A stretch of 64,000 nucleotides of DNA from Enterocloster lavalensis. GTDB lineage: Bacteria > Bacillota > Clostridia > Lachnospirales > Lachnospiraceae. The position numbers were made by a program, and so were the translations under genes. This document shows, one piece after another, positions 1 to 8,553 of the stretch. Location: contig NZ_CABJCG010000002.1 in the NCBI RefSeq assembly GCF_902364025.1, positions 372,001 to 436,000 on the forward strand. The letters are read 5' to 3'. Every line of letters starts with the position of its first letter. The stretch's first letter is position 1. The notes under the pieces are model-generated. The model searched no databases. It was not told where the DNA came from and was given only the letters and a program-made list of their open reading frames with translations.

Positions 1-1619
1 ATAAGGGGTATTATGAGGGCATGTACTGCACGCCCTGCGAGTCCTTTTTTACCGAGTCCCAGCTGGTGGACGGCAAGTGTCCAGACTGTGGCCGCGAGGT
101 GAAGCCGGCCAAGGAGGAGGCCTATTTCTTCCGCATGAGCAAGTATGCGCCCAGGTTGATTGAGCACATCAACGCTCATCCTGAGTTTATTCAGCCCGTC
201 TCCAGAAAAAATGAGATGATGAACAATTTCCTGCTGCCCGGGCTTCAGGACCTGTGTGTGTCCAGAACCACGTTCAGCTGGGGAATTCCGGTTACCTTCG
301 ATCCCAAGCATGTGACCTATGTGTGGCTGGATGCGCTGACCAACTATATTACCGGAATTGGGTATGATTGCGACGGCGACAGTACCGAGCAGTTTAAGAA
401 GTATTGGCCTGCTGATCTGCATTTGATCGGCAAGGACATTATCCGCTTCCATACCATTTATTGGCCCATTTTCCTGATGGCTCTGGGTGTGGAGCTGCCT
501 AAGCAGGTGTTCGGTCATCCGTGGCTGCTGCAGGGCGACGGCAAGATGAGCAAATCCAAGGGAAATGTGCTCTATGCCGATACGCTGGTGGATTTCTTCG
601 GCGTGGACGCGGTGCGTTATTTTGTGCTTCATGAGATGCCTTTTGACAACGACGGTGTGATTTCCTGGGAGCTGATGGTGGAGCGGATGAATTCCGATCT
701 GGCCAATATTCTGGGCAATCTGGTGAACCGGACGATCTCCATGAGCAACAAGTATTTTGGCGGAATTGTGGCGGATAAGGGCGCGGCGGAGGCCGTGGAC
801 GAGGATTTGAAGGCTACGGTTCTGGAAGCGGTGAAGAAGGTGGAGGCCAAGATGGAGCAGCTGCGCGTGGCCGACGCGATTACCGAGATTTTCAATATTT
901 TCCGCAGAAGCAACAAGTATATTGACGAGACGACGCCCTGGACGCTGGCGAAGGACGAGGCAAAGAAGGACAGGCTTGCTACGGTGCTTTATAACCTGTC
1001 GGAGGCGATTGCCATCGGGGCTTCGCTGTTGGAGCCGTTTATGCCGGAGACGTCCGGGAAGATTCTGGCTCAGTTGAATACCGGCAAGCGTGAGCTGGCG
1101 CAGATGGATGTGTTCGGGATGTATGAGTCCGGCACTAAGGTGACGGATAAGCCGGAGATTTTGTTTGCGCGCATGGATATTAAGGAAGTGATGGCTAAGG
1201 TGGAGGAGATGAACGCGGCAAATGCGCCGGCAGTTCAGACGGAAGCTGAGGCGGAGGAGAAGGCGGACGACGGGATTGATCTGGAGGCTAAGCCGGAGAT
1301 CACTTATGATGATTTCGCCAAGCTGCAGTTCCAGATTGGCGAGATTATCGCCTGCGAGGCGGTGCCGAAGTCTAAAAAGCTGCTGTGCTCCCAGGTGAAG
1401 GTGGGAAGCCAGGTGAGACAGATTCTGAGCGGAATTAAGGCGTACTATTCTCCGGAGGAGATGGTGGGTAAGAAGGTCATGGTTGTGACGAATCTGAAGC
1501 CCGCTAAGCTGGCCGGGATGGTATCCGAGGGGATGCTGCTGTGCGCGGAGGACGCTGAGGGAAATTTGGCGCTGATGAGGCCGGAGAAGGATATGCCAGC
1601 TGGGGCGGGGATTTCTTGA
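1..1619 (+). CDS. metG: methionyl-tRNA synthetase, C-terminal part (5' end outside window)
   Basis: Cytoplasmic class I aminoacyl-tRNA synthetase that charges tRNA-Met. The reading frame is open from base 3 and has no start in the window, so the N-terminus with the HIGH motif lies upstream. Visible parts are a zinc-knuckle segment with CTPC and CPDC pairs, the KMSKS loop (bases 543-557) and an alpha-helical anticodon-binding domain. After an acidic linker (about 1190-1290) comes a C-terminal EMAPII/Trbp111-type tRNA-binding domain (about 1300-1619) that helps dimerisation and tRNA binding. A terminator-like hairpin follows. All visible motifs are intact. Confidence 0.97.
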   Translation, partial: KGYYEGMYCTPCESFFTESQLVDGKCPDCGREVKPAKEEAYFFRMSKYAPRLIEHINAHPEFIQPVSRKNEMMNNFLLPGLQDLCVSRTTFSWGIPVTFDPKHVTYVWLDALTNYITGIGYDCDGDSTEQFKKYWPADLHLIGKDIIRFHTIYWPIFLMALGVELPKQVFGHPWLLQGDGKMSKSKGNVLYADTLVDFFGVDAVRYFVLHEMPFDNDGVISWELMVERMNSDLANILGNLVNRTISMSNKYFGGIVADKGAAEAVDEDLKATVLEAVKKVEAKMEQLRVADAITEIFNIFRRSNKYIDETTPWTLAKDEAKKDRLATVLYNLSEAIAIGASLLEPFMPETSGKILAQLNTGKRELAQMDVFGMYESGTKVTDKPEILFARMDIKEVMAKVEEMNAANAPAVQTEAEAEEKADDGIDLEAKPEITYDDFAKLQFQIGEIIACEAVPKSKKLLCSQVKVGSQVRQILSGIKAYYSPEEMVGKKVMVVTNLKPAKLAGMVSEGMLLCAEDAEGNLALMRPEKDMPAGAGIS

Positions 1620-1652
1620 GATAATTGGTGAGAAAATTGGAATAGGATGGAA

Positions 1653-1698
1653 TGAGGGCTCGCGATGGGGGATTTTTGTCGCGGGCTCTTTTTTTTGA
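1653..1698 (+). terminator. probable intrinsic terminator of metG
   Basis: An imperfect GC hairpin (GAG...CGCGA paired with TCGCG...CTC, with a small internal loop) is followed by eight T residues. It begins about 35 bases after the metG stop. Confidence 0.65.
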
Positions 1699-1752
1699 GG
1701 AAGAGGGCGGAAGGGGGGGGGGTGTGGCGGAAGGGGTGTGGCGGAAGGGGAC
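1690..1752 (+). repeat. G-rich repeat track, left flank of palindrome
   Basis: A purine-rich strand with an 11-G run and two copies of a GGCGGAAGGGG-type unit. It directly precedes the large inverted repeat. The G-run spacing could allow a G-quadruplex on the + strand. No gene is supported here. Confidence 0.6.
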
Positions 1753-2012
1753 GCGGCGGATCGGGGCGCAGCAAAAGGGCTTCGCGGGACTGCTTTGCGG
1801 AGCGCAGGGACTAACGCCCGGGAAACGCAAAATCCTGGGCACCGGCTCGATTCGCGGAGAAACTCTGAAGAGCTTTCTCCGCTCAGGTCGCCTGAAATCG
1901 TGTTTTGGAGAACACGATTTCTCCCAGGATTTTGCGCTCCCCGGGCGTTAGTCCCTGCGGTCCGCAAAGCAATCGCCCCGCGAAGCCCTTTTGCTGCACC
2001 CCGATCCGCCGC
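1753..2012. repeat. 260-bp intergenic palindrome (arms of about 88 bp)
   Basis: The left arm (1753-1839) and right arm (1923-2012) are near-perfect reverse complements with only a handful of mismatches. The 83-bp centre holds two smaller hairpins: one around 1853-1882 (GCGGAGAAA with TTTCTCCGC) and one around 1895-1920 (AAATCGTGTT with AACACGATTT). As DNA it could form a cruciform, and as RNA a long branched hairpin. No transposase or coding signal is present. It may be an interspersed palindromic unit, a MITE-like relic or a structured transcript; copies elsewhere in the genome would decide. Confidence 0.8.
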
Positions 2013-2190
2013 TGGGACTTCCGAGAGTGGGAGGAGGGGAGTGGGAGGAGGCTGTGGGACTTCCGGGAGTGGGAGAAGGGGAGGAGGCTGTGGGACTTCC
2101 GGGAGTGGGAGGAGGGGAGGAGGCTGTGGGAATCTGGGAGGGGGAGGAGACGGTGGGGATCCGGGAGTGAGAGGGGGAGAAGGGGGAGTT
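2012..2190 (+). repeat. 36-bp G-rich tandem repeat
   Basis: About four imperfect copies of a 36-bp unit start at 2012, 2052, 2088 and 2124. Each contains CTGTGGGACTTCC followed by GGGAG/GGAGG runs, and the last copies are degenerate. The many G-runs on one strand could fold into G-quadruplexes. The frames open through it are compositional artefacts. Confidence 0.75.
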
Positions 2191-2252
2191 GTTAAAAAAT
2201 GGGGATTTGTCCCACTTTTAGGGTGGATTTTGTGGGGGAAGTGGGAGAAAAC

Positions 2253-2281
2253 TTGCAATTTTTCTGGGTTTGGAGTATGAT
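2253..2281 (+). promoter_or_regulatory. probable sigma-A promoter of the traX-like gene
   Basis: A -35 box TTGCAA (2253-2258), a 17-bp spacer and a -10 box TATGAT (2276-2281) lie 36 bp before the start codon at 2318. Confidence 0.6.
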
Positions 2282-2317
2282 AGAGGAACACATATAACAT
2301 AATGTGGGGTACGAAGG

Positions 2318-3100
2318 ATGAACGGGAGAGTCAGAAGGAGACGGTATTCCAGACGGGCGTTTAATGGGCTGACGGGGAATCAGTTGAAGTTGATCGGGAT
2401 GCTTGCGATGTTCGCAGACCATATCGGGGCTGTGGTGATTCAGTGCGGGATTTTGCATGGCAGGGATGCGCTGGCTTGCAGCGCGATTATTGCTACGGCT
2501 TCGGGACAGAGATGGCTGTTGGTGGGGAAGGTCTGCCGCTATGCGGGAAGATTGGCGTTTCCGATTTTTGCGTTTCTGCTGGTGGAGGGATTCCGGCACT
2601 CCAGAAACAGGGCGTTTTATGCGCTGCGTATAGGTGTCCTGGCGCTGGTGTCTGAGATTCCGTTTGATCTGGCTGTTTATAATACGTGGTTTTATCCGGG
2701 GTATCAGAATGTGCTGTTTACCCTGCTGATTGGTATCGTGGTGATGGAGGGGCTGGAGCTCCTGGACAACCTTTTTTTGCAGATTGCGGTGATCGCGGGA
2801 GGCTGCGGGCTGGCTTGGGTGATTAAGTCGGATTACAGCGTGCTGGGAGTGCTTTTGATCGCCGGCCTGTATTGGTTCCGCCACAATGATGTGGGGCAGC
2901 TGGTTTGCGGTGTGGCGCTGTCCGCTGCTGAGAGTTTGAATTATTACTGTGTTTCCGCGCTGGCCTATGTGCCGATTGTGCTGTACAACGGCAGACGGGG
3001 GGCGCAGGAGTTTAAATATTTGTTTTATGTGATTTATCCGGTACATCTTTTGGCGCTTCATCTGTTTGCGGGCTGGATCACGGGAAGAGTAGGAGTTTAA
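2318..3100 (+). CDS. TraX family membrane protein
   Basis: A 260-residue polytopic membrane protein of the TraX family, named after the F-plasmid pilin acetylase. Chromosomal Firmicute members have no established substrate. After a basic N-terminus, the family signature GNQLKLIGMLAMFADHIG occurs near residues 22-40, followed by about seven further hydrophobic segments and a conserved GRLAFPIFAFLLVEG stretch near residue 80. The start is placed at the ATG preceded by GGGG at suitable spacing. tatD follows after 3 bp, so the two are probably co-transcribed. The family call is firm; the role is unknown. Confidence 0.85.
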   Translation: MNGRVRRRRYSRRAFNGLTGNQLKLIGMLAMFADHIGAVVIQCGILHGRDALACSAIIATASGQRWLLVGKVCRYAGRLAFPIFAFLLVEGFRHSRNRAFYALRIGVLALVSEIPFDLAVYNTWFYPGYQNVLFTLLIGIVVMEGLELLDNLFLQIAVIAGGCGLAWVIKSDYSVLGVLLIAGLYWFRHNDVGQLVCGVALSAAESLNYYCVSALAYVPIVLYNGRRGAQEFKYLFYVIYPVHLLALHLFAGWITGRVGV

Positions 3101-3103
3101 GCG

Positions 3104-3874
3104 ATGATTTTTGATACACACGCACATTACGACGACGAGGATTTTGACGGAGACCGCCAGGCGCTGCTGGAAGACCTGAGCGGGGCCGGGGTCAGGGCTG
3201 TGACGAACATTGGGGCCAGCTTGTCCAGCAGCAGGGCGACGTTGGAGCTGGCGGCGCGGTATCCGTGGATGTACGCGGCCATTGGCGTGCACCCCAGCGA
3301 CACCGGGGAGCTGTCGGAGGATGGGATTGGCTGGCTGCGGGAGGCTGCGGCCGGTGAGAAGGTGGTGGCTATCGGCGAGATCGGCCTGGATTATTACTGG
3401 GAGGAGCCGGAGCATGAAGTTCAGAAGAAGTGGTTTTCACGGCAGCTGGCCCTGGCTGGCGAACTGAAGCTTCCCGTGGTGATTCACAGCCGGGACGCGG
3501 CAAGGGATACGCTGGATATGATGAAGGCGGAGTGCGCCCGGGAAAATGGAGGCGTGATCCATTGTTTTTCTTATGCGAAGGAGATGGCCAGGGAATACCT
3601 GAATATGGGATTTTATCTGGGGATCGGCGGGGTTGTGACGTTTAAGAATGCGAAGAAGCTGAAGGAAGTGGTGGAGTACGCGCCGCTGTCTCAGATTGTG
3701 CTGGAGACGGATTGCCCGTACCTGGCTCCGGTGCCGAACCGGGGAAAACGCAATTCGTCCATGAACCTGCCTTATGTGGCGGAGGAGATCGCCCGGATCA
3801 AGGGTGTGAGCCGGGAAGAGGTGGAGGCTGTGACCTGGGAGAACGCCTTGAAGCTTTACCGGATTGTTTTGTAA
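3104..3874 (+). CDS. tatD: TatD family metal-dependent DNase
   Basis: A 256-residue TIM-barrel amidohydrolase-fold nuclease. The metal-binding residues are recognisable in order: DTHAHYDD at the N-terminus, GEIGLDYYW near residue 92, VIHSRDA near 127, HCFSY near 150 and LETDCPYLAP near 203. Family members remove 3' ends or process damaged or apoptotic-type DNA. The length is typical. It is tightly linked to the upstream TraX-like gene. A symmetric hairpin follows, facing the convergent Rpn gene. Confidence 0.93.
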   Translation: MIFDTHAHYDDEDFDGDRQALLEDLSGAGVRAVTNIGASLSSSRATLELAARYPWMYAAIGVHPSDTGELSEDGIGWLREAAAGEKVVAIGEIGLDYYWEEPEHEVQKKWFSRQLALAGELKLPVVIHSRDAARDTLDMMKAECARENGGVIHCFSYAKEMAREYLNMGFYLGIGGVVTFKNAKKLKEVVEYAPLSQIVLETDCPYLAPVPNRGKRNSSMNLPYVAEEIARIKGVSREEVEAVTWENALKLYRIVL

Positions 3875-3895
3875 ATAATTGGAAGAATGAAAAGG

Positions 3896-3939
3896 AACTG
3901 CCGCCTGCGTGATCTGGAGGGATTACGCGGGCGGCAGTT
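3896..3939. terminator. bidirectional hairpin between tatD and the Rpn gene
   Basis: A perfect 10-bp stem, AACTGCCGCC (3896-3905) with GGCGGCAGTT (3930-3939), lies between convergent genes. Inner bases GCGTGAT/GATTACGC can extend the pairing. The flanking T-tract is weak. Confidence 0.6.
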
Positions 3940-3946
3940 GTGGATT

Positions 3947-4822
3947 TTAGAGCTCGTCATCCTCTTTCAGGATATGGTTTACCTCTTTCAGACCGATTCC
4001 ACAGTCTCTGGCAATCTGTTCCGGCGCGCAGCCACTTGCCGACAGGCGGAGGATCCGTTTGGTCAGAGCAATACCGCGTTCCATGCCCTGTCCGATGCCC
4101 TGTTCCACTCCCTGTTTAAACCCATCCTCAACTAACATCTTGCCAAGTCTCGTCATCGCAATCATCTCCTTTACTCGTTCCAGTTCCCGGGCGTTCAGAA
4201 ATTTGTCTGCAAAGGTATACAGAACGGCCTGCATTTTTTCCATCTCCAGCTCTGTTACGGCGGATTCTTCTTTTTGAAGGATTTTCAGGCTTTTTACAAT
4301 CCGGTCCTCAACACTCAGCCGGCCGGACATCAACGGTGTGAGAAGCAGCGGTACCAAATCCGCTTTCTGCAGCTTCTCACCGCGTTCCTGCTTTTCTTTT
4401 AGCTGGGAAAATACGTGGTCTGCATCCTGGTCCTGCATTCGGATGGCGCGCACCCGGTAAACGTTGATTCCTTCTGCCAGCTCCGTTTTAAGCCGCTCCA
4501 CCCGGGAGGAGCAAATGACGCAGGTCGTGACCGCTACTTTGTGGGCGCGGCTGGTTGCGGCCTCATATTCCCGAAAACGCCGCAGGTCCTCCAAGGTGAT
4601 GGAATCGCTCTCGAACTCCAAATGTACCCATCCGTTGTCCGCCATCACATAGTTAAAGTCCTGGTACATCTGATGCGCTTCCAGCTTTACCGACTCCGTA
4701 GGAGCGATCAGCGCAATGGTTCCGGAGATTCCCATTAACGGCATCAATTCCTCGCCAAAATACTGGGCCGCCGTCTTTAGCGCCAGATCTTCGTGATGAA
4801 TCTCCTGTTTTTCTTTTTCCAC
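3947..4822 (-). CDS. Rpn family (PD-(D/E)XK nuclease / putative transposase-like) protein
   Basis: A 291-residue member of the Rpn/YhgA-like group. These proteins carry an N-terminal PD-(D/E)XK-type nuclease fold and a helical, repeat-rich C-terminus, and E. coli RpnA promotes recA-independent recombination. Residues about 50-80 contain the likely nuclease core (DFNYVMADNGWVHLEFESD). The C-terminus has the typical GxxxGIxQGMERG stretch followed by a short helix-turn-helix-like segment ending in an acidic tail. Translation likely starts at GTG with AAGGAGG just upstream. It lies alone and convergent to tatD. A paralogue of the same broad family is at 42609-43526. Confidence 0.75.
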   Translation of the reverse strand: MEKEKQEIHHEDLALKTAAQYFGEELMPLMGISGTIALIAPTESVKLEAHQMYQDFNYVMADNGWVHLEFESDSITLEDLRRFREYEAATSRAHKVAVTTCVICSSRVERLKTELAEGINVYRVRAIRMQDQDADHVFSQLKEKQERGEKLQKADLVPLLLTPLMSGRLSVEDRIVKSLKILQKEESAVTELEMEKMQAVLYTFADKFLNARELERVKEMIAMTRLGKMLVEDGFKQGVEQGIGQGMERGIALTKRILRLSASGCAPEQIARDCGIGLKEVNHILKEDDEL

Positions 4823-5065
4823 ACAGCCTCCTTGTTCTGCAAGCTGCGCGCAAACTCCTATCTACATTATAACAACGATTCCTGCACCAGGCAACCGGCT
4901 CTCGCGTTATTTGAATTGAAATAGAATGATTGTCTCTTAACTGATTTTTCGTCCGATGTGGACGTGATTACCGACTGCCGCCGTTTGCGGCAAATTGAAT
5001 GTAAAACGTGAAATACAGATTGGTCATGGTTCCGGCGGATAGGCGCTTGCACGCTTCCCGGCGCC

Positions 5066-5098
5066 CGGTGTTTCTTCAATATAGCACAGAAAACACCG
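5066..5098. repeat. inverted repeat downstream of the DMT transporter
   Basis: CCGGTGTTT and AAACACCGG form a 9-bp stem just past the stop codon of the minus-strand transporter gene. It lacks a clear T-tract, so terminator function is only possible. The rest of 4823-5114 shows no gene. Confidence 0.45.
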
Positions 5099-5114
5099 GA
5101 TGACAATACCATTT

Positions 5115-5984
5115 TTATTCCTTCACCGCGATCAGTATTCCTGCGGAAATGACCACGGCCCCGATCACAAATCCGGTGGTGATCTGCTCGTGAAGCAGGA
5201 GCACGCCAAGGACCGCAGAGGTCAGCGGCTGCAGGGGGTATAACATGGAGCAGGTGCCTGCGCTCAGGAGCTGGAGGGACTTGTTCCACAGCGTGTGGGC
5301 CAGGGCCGTGCAGATTACCGCCAGGTAGATGAGGGACAGCACGGCTGGAAGCGTGAAACGGCAGGGCGTTGTGCATAGCTCCCAGATGGAGGCCGGGATA
5401 TTGAAGCAGAGGGCAATGGCCATGCCCACAAAGGCGATTTGGATGGGATCGTATTTGCCCGCCACCTTGCGCACCATCACTGAGGAGACGGACCAGAAGG
5501 TGACGGAGCAGATGGAGGCGGCGATGCCCGCCAGGCTGAGTTCTCCGCCACCGACGCCGAGGATGGCGTAGACGCCCGCCACGGAGACGGCGATGCCCGC
5601 GATCCGGCGCAGCGATACGCGCTCTTTCAGGACAAGGGCCGCGATGAGCGGAATGAACACGGGATTTAAGGCGTTGATCAGGGAGGCCAGTGAGGCGTCC
5701 AGCAGGTTGGTTCCGATCAGCTGAAACCCGATGGATACAAAGTATCCCACGCCGCCGATGATGACGAAGTATTTCCGGTCCGCGCGCTCGATCTTTTTCA
5801 TACCCTTTTTCTTCAGGATCACGTAAAGGATCAGCACGGAAAGGGCGTAGCGCCCTAAGAGGACCGTCAGGGGCGGGATCACAGCCAGCGCGTATTTTGC
5901 CACCACGTAGATGCTGCCCCATATGATAAATGTGATTACCAGATAGAGGTAACCCAGTCGTTTTTGATTCATGTTCCCTACCAT
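5115..5984 (-). CDS. EamA/DMT superfamily transporter
   Basis: A 289-residue inner-membrane protein with ten predicted hydrophobic helices arranged as two EamA repeats, typical of drug/metabolite transporters (10-TMS DMT). The first helix contains the common FIIWGSIYVVAKYAL pattern, and the second repeat begins around residue 150. The substrate cannot be deduced. Two starts are close, at 5984 and 5972. The former follows AGGAAAGA, the latter GTAGGG; longer N-terminal extensions have no ribosome site. It is transcribed alone, divergently from the PTS regulator. Confidence 0.85.
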   Translation of the reverse strand: MVGNMNQKRLGYLYLVITFIIWGSIYVVAKYALAVIPPLTVLLGRYALSVLILYVILKKKGMKKIERADRKYFVIIGGVGYFVSIGFQLIGTNLLDASLASLINALNPVFIPLIAALVLKERVSLRRIAGIAVSVAGVYAILGVGGGELSLAGIAASICSVTFWSVSSVMVRKVAGKYDPIQIAFVGMAIALCFNIPASIWELCTTPCRFTLPAVLSLIYLAVICTALAHTLWNKSLQLLSAGTCSMLYPLQPLTSAVLGVLLLHEQITTGFVIGAVVISAGILIAVKE

Positions 5985-6393
5985 TCTTTCCTGGGATTTT
6001 ATGTAAATATCCGCGGCCTTCCCGCGTCCGCACGCCACTCATCATAGCACACTTTTTTTCAACAGACAATATGCTGCGGACGGGAATTTGACGGGAATCT
6101 GGCAGAAATTTGGCGGATGGGAGCCGGCGTTTTAGCCGCCGGGCGGATGTGGTATAATATGGAACCACAACGATCGATCATCAACCTGCGGCTGGTGGTA
6201 AGGTATGGCAGGGAATCCACGTATCGTTATCCAGCGCCCAAGGACAAAGTATAATTGCAAAAACAACCACAGACCGCCGGAGCGGCCGCCGTCCATCCCG
6301 GCGGATTTTGGCGTGTCCTGTAGCGCGTATCCCCTGCGCGTTTTGGATGATATAGTGCAATTTGTTTCGCGATACCAGTGAAAATTATTGAAC

Positions 6394-6422
6394 TTGATAA
6401 ACAACTGAAATTTATAGATAAT
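6394..6422 (+). promoter_or_regulatory. possible promoter of the PTS-transketolase operon
   Basis: TTGATA (6394-6399), a 17-bp spacer and GATAAT (6417-6422) lie directly before the regulator start. This would give a very short leader. A second -10-like TATAAT is at 6153-6158 without a clear -35. The rest of 5985-6440 shows no gene. Confidence 0.4.
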
Positions 6423-6440
6423 ATAGCCAGGTAAAAACAT

Positions 6441-8540
6441 ATGAATATTAGACAAAAATACGAATTGAAAATGTTGGCGGTTGACGGATATGTCAACATG
6501 ACCAAAGTCGCGGAGATGTTTTCCATCAACCTGCGCACAGTGCGGTACGACATCGGGATTCTGAACGAGTTCCTGCTGCGGGAATTGGGGCGGGAGTGCA
6601 TTTTCGTGACCAACAAGACGGCCCAGGTGGACGGGGACGTGAAGGGACAGCTGGCCGGTCTGGCCGAGGTGGGGGTGAAGGATTTTTACACGGACCGTCT
6701 GACCGGCGAGGAGCGGATGCTGCTGATCGTGTTTGACCTGTGTTGGTCCAACGGCTACAGCACCATCCAGGACATTGCGGACAAATATTTTGTCAGCCGG
6801 ACCACGGTGAACGCGGATATGGTGGCGGTCAAGGAGTATTGCCGGAAAAACGGCATAAATCTGATCAGCCAGCGGGGGAAAGGACTCTGCATCGACGCGG
6901 ACGAGGTGGGCAGGCGGAAATATCTCTCCAAGGTGATCCGGGATTTCACCGCTCTGACGGGGGACCGCACAGAGTGCGACCGGTCCATTTACGCCCAGTG
7001 GTTTGAGGAGGACGGCCTGAACAAGATCAAGGCCATTGTTACGGACGTGGAGGAAGCGTTTGCCACGTACCTGGACGATATCGCCTACGAGGCGCTGGTG
7101 ATCCACATCGCCCTGTCCATCAAGCGTTTCCGGCTGGATGAGGAGTACGGTGAGCCTAAGGCCGCGGACCGGATTGAGCGGGACAGCCTGCAGTATCAGA
7201 TGGCTCTGGAGATTGTGCGGCGCGTGAACGAAAACTTCCGGATACGCCTGCCGGACGCGGAGATATCCTACGTGGCGGTCCACATGGGCGCCAAGTCCAG
7301 CGCGATCACCAAACAGGAGGCAAGCGGGGACGTGCTGCTGGAGCTTTACTGCATCAAGCTGATCGCGGGCGTGAGCAAACGGATCGGTTATGATCTGACC
7401 AGCGACGACCGCCTGTACGAATTTCTGATTCAGCACATCAGCGCCTGCACCTACCGGACCAAAAACGGGATGCTGCTGGAAAACCCGCTGAAGGACGAGT
7501 TGATTCACAATTATCCTGAACTGTACGGGGCCATTAAGGACACGTTCCCGGCGGTGGGAGAGCTGAATCTCATCGTGCCGACGGACGACGAGATCGCCTA
7601 CATTCTGCTCCATTTTGCGGCGGCGATCAACCGGAGAAAGCAGAACGCCGAACGGTTGGTGAACGTGGTGGTGGTCTGCGCCACGGGGATCGGCACAGCG
7701 GAGCTGGTGGTGACCGGGCTTAACCGGAACTTCAAACTGAATATCAGGGGGACAGTGGCCCGGCATCAACTGGAAAAGTTCCTCAAAAAAGAGGATGTGG
7801 ACCTGATCATTACCACGGTGCCGTTGCAGACCCGAAAGACCTTTGTGAAGGTTAGTCCCCTGCTGAAGCGGGACGATATTGTCCGGGTCAGCAAGCAGCT
7901 GTTGGACATGGGATTTAACATCGAGCGCTCCGTGACCGCCCGGGAAGGGGAGAGCGCCACGGCCAAACGGCTCAGAGAGCTGTTGGAGCGGTATGCCGAC
8001 AAAGAGGATGAGGAAATCCTGCTGGGGGAGATCGGCAGGTTACTGCAAGATAAAAATAAGAATAGGGTTGAGGGAAAATATATGCTAAGTGAGTTGATCA
8101 ATGAGACGAGCATCCGCCTGGGTGTGGAGTGCGGTACCTGGGAAGATGCGGTGCGGGAATCCGGGAAAATCCTGGTGGAAAACGGGGATATCACGGAGGA
8201 GTACATACAGGCTGTGATTGACAATGTAAATGAGGTTGGCCCGTACATTGTCATCACCAAAGGGGTGGCCCTCCCGCACGCCACCAATAAAATCGGGGTA
8301 AATCGCACGGCGATGTCCTTTATCAGTCTGAAAACCCCGGTGAATTTCGGCAGTAAGGCCAACGATCCGGTGAAATATGTGTTCATGCTGGCGACCATCG
8401 ACGCCAATTCCCATCTGGGAGCGCTCCAGGATTTGGCGGAATTTCTGGGAAGAAAGGAGTTTATAGAAACCCTGGGAGCGGCCAGGGATGCCGGCAGCAT
8501 AGTATCATATATCAAAGAAAATGAAACCAATAACCAATAG
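6441..8540 (+). CDS. PRD-containing PTS transcriptional regulator with EIIB-like and EIIA domains
   Basis: A 699-residue regulator of the MtlR/BglG-related class that senses PTS phosphorylation. Domains in order: N-terminal helix-turn-helix (about 1-165), PRD1 with His222 and His281, PRD2 with His332 and His391, an EIIB-like domain with Cys413, and a C-terminal mannitol/ascorbate-class EIIA domain (about 548-699) with His613 in an ALPHAT motif. All expected phospho-acceptors are present, so it is probably active. It heads an operon with EIIB, EIIC and the transketolase pair. That operon has no separate EIIA gene, so its EIIA domain may serve transport as well as control. An internal ATG at 8082 has its own ribosome site (see findings). 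Confidence 0.92.
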   Translation: MNIRQKYELKMLAVDGYVNMTKVAEMFSINLRTVRYDIGILNEFLLRELGRECIFVTNKTAQVDGDVKGQLAGLAEVGVKDFYTDRLTGEERMLLIVFDLCWSNGYSTIQDIADKYFVSRTTVNADMVAVKEYCRKNGINLISQRGKGLCIDADEVGRRKYLSKVIRDFTALTGDRTECDRSIYAQWFEEDGLNKIKAIVTDVEEAFATYLDDIAYEALVIHIALSIKRFRLDEEYGEPKAADRIERDSLQYQMALEIVRRVNENFRIRLPDAEISYVAVHMGAKSSAITKQEASGDVLLELYCIKLIAGVSKRIGYDLTSDDRLYEFLIQHISACTYRTKNGMLLENPLKDELIHNYPELYGAIKDTFPAVGELNLIVPTDDEIAYILLHFAAAINRRKQNAERLVNVVVVCATGIGTAELVVTGLNRNFKLNIRGTVARHQLEKFLKKEDVDLIITTVPLQTRKTFVKVSPLLKRDDIVRVSKQLLDMGFNIERSVTAREGESATAKRLRELLERYADKEDEEILLGEIGRLLQDKNKNRVEGKYMLSELINETSIRLGVECGTWEDAVRESGKILVENGDITEEYIQAVIDNVNEVGPYIVITKGVALPHATNKIGVNRTAMSFISLKTPVNFGSKANDPVKYVFMLATIDANSHLGALQDLAEFLGRKEFIETLGAARDAGSIVSYIKENETNNQ
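8070..8084 (+). promoter_or_regulatory. internal ribosome site and in-frame ATG before the EIIA domain
   Basis: GAGGG at 8070-8074 sits 7 nt before an ATG at 8082 that is in frame with the regulator (codon 548). It falls exactly at the start of the EIIA domain, after an A-rich linker. It could permit independent translation of a 152-residue EIIA. Confidence 0.5.
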
Positions 8541-8553
8541 GAGGGATTTTGAT

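Noticed and set aside
1738..2280. Long open frame rich in Arg, Gly and Ser
   Set aside because: It runs through the large palindrome and G-rich tandem repeats, has no domain and no suitable ribosome site. Both strands are open here because of composition.
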